From positions 1-15,028 of the forward strand of contig JBFWIW010000066.1 of assembly GCA_050253535.1 (NCBI GenBank): DNA of 15,028 nucleotides, written 5' to 3'. The DNA is from JBFWIW01 sp050253535 (GTDB lineage: Bacteria; Bacillota; Clostridia; Oscillospirales; Oscillospiraceae). The notes beneath the pieces are model-generated. The model was not told the origin of the DNA. It ran no database searches and saw only the letters and a list, made by a program, of their open reading frames with translations. This document shows, piece after piece, positions 13,492-15,028 of this stretch. Both the position numbers and the translations under genes were made by a program. How positions within the stretch are numbered: position 1 is the stretch's first letter; each line of letters begins with the position of its first letter.

Positions 13492-13758
13492 ATGACGGCA
13501 GGATTTCCCTCACCATCGGGAATTATAGAGGTCGACGTCCACGGCATGACGAAGCGCCAGGCGAAGCTCTGTATCGAGAACAAGCTGCAGCGGGCAGGCA
13601 GCGGCGTATACCGCATACGCGTCATCCACGGCTACCACGGGGGCACGGAACTGCGCGATATGGTGCGGCGGGAGATCGCCAAAAACAAAAAAGTTCTCCG
13701 CATAGAGCTCGGCCTGAATCCCGGCGAGACCGACCTCGTGCTGAGGGAGCTTTATTAG
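13492..13758 (+). CDS. Stand-alone Smr-domain protein
   Basis: This 88-residue protein is nearly all Smr domain, the small MutS-related fold found at the C-terminus of MutS2 and in stand-alone proteins. The first signature is VDVHGMTKRQA (14-24, the DLHG motif). The second is VIHGYHGGTELRDMVRRE (44-61), a variant of HGxGxGxLR. Smr domains bind or nick nucleic acid, and some act as endonucleases on stalled ribosomes or branched DNA. The role of this short form is unknown. It starts 14 bases after the kinase stop with a GAAAGGAAG site, so it is co-transcribed with the metabolic genes, an unexpected partner. A large stem-loop follows 5 bases after its stop. Confidence 0.85.
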   Translation: MTAGFPSPSGIIEVDVHGMTKRQAKLCIENKLQRAGSGVYRIRVIHGYHGGTELRDMVRREIAKNKKVLRIELGLNPGETDLVLRELY

Positions 13759-13763
13759 AGGAT

Positions 13764-13809
13764 AGAGACGGCGCCTATGACCCGCTTTCAGGTCAAAGAC
13801 GCCGTCTCT
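13764..13809. terminator. Symmetric two-tier stem-loop between convergent genes
   Basis: AGAGACGGCG (13764-13773) pairs with CGCCGTCTCT (13800-13809). After a symmetric 4x4 internal loop, TGACC (13778-13782) pairs with GGTCA (13791-13795) around an 8-base loop. It sits between the Smr gene and the convergent lipase gene, where a bidirectional terminator is expected. Neither side has a clear T-run. Confidence 0.5.
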
Positions 13810-13851
13810 GTAATTGGGGAGATCTATTAAGACCGCCGCACCGTATTAATG

Positions 13852-14586
13852 CTAGTTTCGGATAGAGTCAGTGAAATTAGTATAAGGCCGGCAGTCCTCC
13901 GCCGGGAATTGCGGCAAAAACTTTTCGAATAAGTTTCTGTAATAGGCCTGCGGATAGTGGTCCTTAAATGAGAATGCCCCTAGTATTCTCGGGCATCCGA
14001 TATGTATCCCCATACCTACGTGGCGGTACCCCATACAGGCAAACGGAACCTTAGTCACGACATCGTTTCCGTTTTCTACGCGCATAGTATTGAATACTCT
14101 CTTGTTGTAAGATTTCCGGAAGGCGCCGTTTCCCACGCGCGGCGACCCGAACAGCATAACCTCATAGTCTCTGTCCGGATAATTATATTCCAGATCAACC
14201 GCGCACAGAATGGAGAGCGCCGCGCCCTGTGAATGTCCAAATATTCTCACCCGGTTAACGCCGCCCGCTACCGCTCGATGAATAACGTCTCTCACAGCGG
14301 GGGATTTATACGCCTCAAGGAATCCGGTATGTACTCTTATTTTTGAAGCCGCGTTCCCATACGGTATGCATTTCTTCCGGAAGGCGAAGTTCGTTTTCCA
14401 GTCCTGAGCGGAATTCGATCCCCTGAAGGTTATAAGCAGGCAGCCGCTTGTCCTGCGCAGGTAACATTGCACGCCAGTCTTCGGATCATCTATAACGGTA
14501 AGAGAACCGCCCGGGAAAACAGGCTGTACTTCCCGGTATGCTTCAGCGGAAAGTTCCATCGCGTCAATTATATCAGACGTCCGCAT
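13852..14586 (-). CDS. Class 3 lipase-like alpha/beta hydrolase
   Basis: The 244-residue protein matches the Lipase_3 family (fungal triacylglycerol lipase-like). LLITFRGSNSAQDWKTNF (50-67) corresponds to the oxyanion-side segment. HTGFLEAY (86-93) and IFGHSQGAALS (115-125) follow, the latter carrying the nucleophile S119. GNDVVTKVP (173-181) carries the probable catalytic D175. The catalytic His is probably H210 in DHYPQAYYRNL, with H195 as an alternative. There is no signal peptide, so it should act in the cytoplasm, and the substrate (lipid or other ester) is unknown. The ATG has a GAGGTGG site 5 bases upstream. It is a single-gene unit convergent with the Smr gene. Confidence 0.85.
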   Translation of the reverse strand: MRTSDIIDAMELSAEAYREVQPVFPGGSLTVIDDPKTGVQCYLRRTSGCLLITFRGSNSAQDWKTNFAFRKKCIPYGNAASKIRVHTGFLEAYKSPAVRDVIHRAVAGGVNRVRIFGHSQGAALSILCAVDLEYNYPDRDYEVMLFGSPRVGNGAFRKSYNKRVFNTMRVENGNDVVTKVPFACMGYRHVGMGIHIGCPRILGAFSFKDHYPQAYYRNLFEKFLPQFPAEDCRPYTNFTDSIRN

Positions 14587-14603
14587 TCAAACCACCTCGT
14601 AAC

Positions 14604-14633
14604 AGTATATCAAAACACCCTCGGGGAGGTCAC
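14604..14633 (-). promoter_or_regulatory. Candidate sigma-A promoter of the lipase gene
   Basis: On the minus strand GTGACC (plus 14628-14633) and TATACT (14604-14609) are 18 bases apart, matching 4 of 6 and 5 of 6 consensus positions. The leader would be short, about 10 bases, just enough for the GAGGTGG site. Confidence 0.4.
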
Positions 14634-14649
14634 TGTCTGCAAGTAATAT

Positions 14650-14682
14650 CCGCCTTAAATTGTTAAATCATTGCGAAGGCGG
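14650..14682. repeat. Inverted repeat in the lipase upstream region
   Basis: CCGCCTT (14650-14656) and AAGGCGG (14676-14682) are perfect 7-base arms separated by 19 bases. No T-run follows on either strand. It may be a binding site or a structured element. The remaining sequence up to 14790 shows no gene. Confidence 0.3.
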
Positions 14683-14793
14683 CGTAACCCGTTGAACCCA
14701 AAATCTTGTTGCTTAAGCTGTTAAAGGTTGGTATGTACCGGCGGGTACTGCGTTGCTCTACGTCTCGTAACAGTTTCATTGGATTACCCCCTT

Positions 14794-14822
14794 TTGCATA
14801 ATCGGACAAATTGTGATATAAT
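14794..14822 (+). promoter_or_regulatory. Strong sigma-A promoter with extended -10
   Basis: TTGCAT (14794-14799) and a perfect TATAAT (14817-14822) are 17 bases apart. A TG at 14814-14815, one base before the -10, makes it an extended -10 promoter. Transcription should start near 14829, about 25 bases before the GTG start of the small gene. Confidence 0.75.
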
Positions 14823-14853
14823 GAGTTCAATTAATTATTTGGAGGTGCTTTTC

Positions 14854-15015
14854 GTGACAAAAGAAAGCAAAATTAAACTAATGACATGTAAGTTGCAGTC
14901 TTATAAAAATGGATATTGGAGGGCTCGATCCAAAAGAGATGATGCTGCAGCCGAGAAATGGAAAGATGGGTGCCATGCCATTAAAGAAAAAATCGACGAA
15001 TTAACGCAAGATTGA
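14854..15015 (+). CDS. Small charged protein of unknown function
   Basis: I do not recognise this 53-residue protein. It starts at GTG 14854, 7 bases after a GGAGGTG site. An in-frame ATG at 14821 overlaps the -10 box and would lie upstream of the transcription start, so it is ruled out. The sequence is rich in Lys, Arg, Glu and Asp, and its second half (AAAEKWKDGCHAIKEKIDELTQ) looks helical and could form a coiled coil. There are no membrane segments and no known motif. It contains two cysteines. Base composition is more A+T-rich than the metabolic cluster. With its own strong promoter it is probably expressed well. It ends 13 bases from the window edge, so a terminator or following gene cannot be judged. 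Confidence 0.6.
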   Translation: MTKESKIKLMTCKLQSYKNGYWRARSKRDDAAAEKWKDGCHAIKEKIDELTQD

Positions 15016-15028
15016 TCTGTTTTTTGCG

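Noticed and set aside
14683..14790. Possible tRNA or repeat element in the lipase upstream gap
   Set aside because: Short stems such as GTACC/GGTAC are present, but there is no cloverleaf, no T-loop GTTCRA sequence and no CCA-adjacent acceptor pairing.
14728..14853. Longer N-terminus for the small gene, from TTG 14728 or ATG 14821
   Set aside because: The added region covers the promoter itself. The ATG falls in the -10 box, and the GGAGGTG site points to GTG 14854.

Overview
The window looks like chromosome from an endospore-forming anaerobic member of the Firmicutes (Clostridia-like). Three genes point to sporulation and germination: the tail of a GerAB-type germinant-receptor permease, a DUF2953 (YtfI-like) protein and a GerW/YtfJ protein. 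Strong AGGAGG-type ribosome binding sites and sigma-A-like promoters agree. Genus cannot be fixed from sequence alone. The central metabolic block is visibly richer in G+C than the two ends.

Layout. (1) 2-505 (+): 3' part of a GerAB-family permease, cut by the window edge. (2) 513-4204 (-): a three-gene molybdenum hydroxylase operon of the xanthine dehydrogenase superfamily, transcribed in the order Mo-pterin subunit, FAD subunit, [2Fe-2S] subunit. It converges tail to tail with the GerAB gene. (3) 4418-5609 (+): DUF2953 protein overlapping gerW/ytfJ, then a DUF378 membrane protein. (4) 5610-6016: a 407-base gap holding three hairpins, one of them a textbook terminator that faces the minus strand, then a sigma-A-like promoter. 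(5) 6017-13758 (+): the main cluster. It holds a PrpR_N/AAA+/Fis-type regulator, a D-2-hydroxyacid dehydrogenase, a PdxA2-type dehydrogenase, two zinc-dependent medium-chain dehydrogenases (one resembling threonine 3-dehydrogenase), a DUF1537 four-carbon acid-sugar kinase and a stand-alone Smr-domain protein. (6) 13852-14586 (-): a class 3 lipase-like alpha/beta hydrolase. (7) 14854-15015 (+): a small unknown protein behind a near-consensus extended -10 promoter.

How the genes work together. PdxA2-type enzymes with DUF1537 kinases are known to degrade four-carbon acid sugars: the kinase phosphorylates a tetronate at O4, then the PdxA2 enzyme oxidises and decarboxylates it to dihydroxyacetone phosphate and CO2. 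The three extra dehydrogenases here suggest that a polyol, an aldose or a different tetronate stereoisomer is first converted to the kinase substrate. That step is inference. No transporter lies in the window. The upstream regulator keeps a PrpR_N sensor-like domain and a Fis-type helix-turn-helix, but it has lost the sigma-54 contact loop (GAFTGA) and the Walker B acidic residues, so it probably does not act as a classical sigma-54 activator.

The most unusual points are this degenerate regulator with a motif shared between its own upstream region and that of the operon, the expanded dehydrogenase set around a DUF1537/PdxA2 pair, and the hairpin-rich gap with a reverse-facing terminator. No tRNA, rRNA, CRISPR array, insertion sequence or phage gene was seen.
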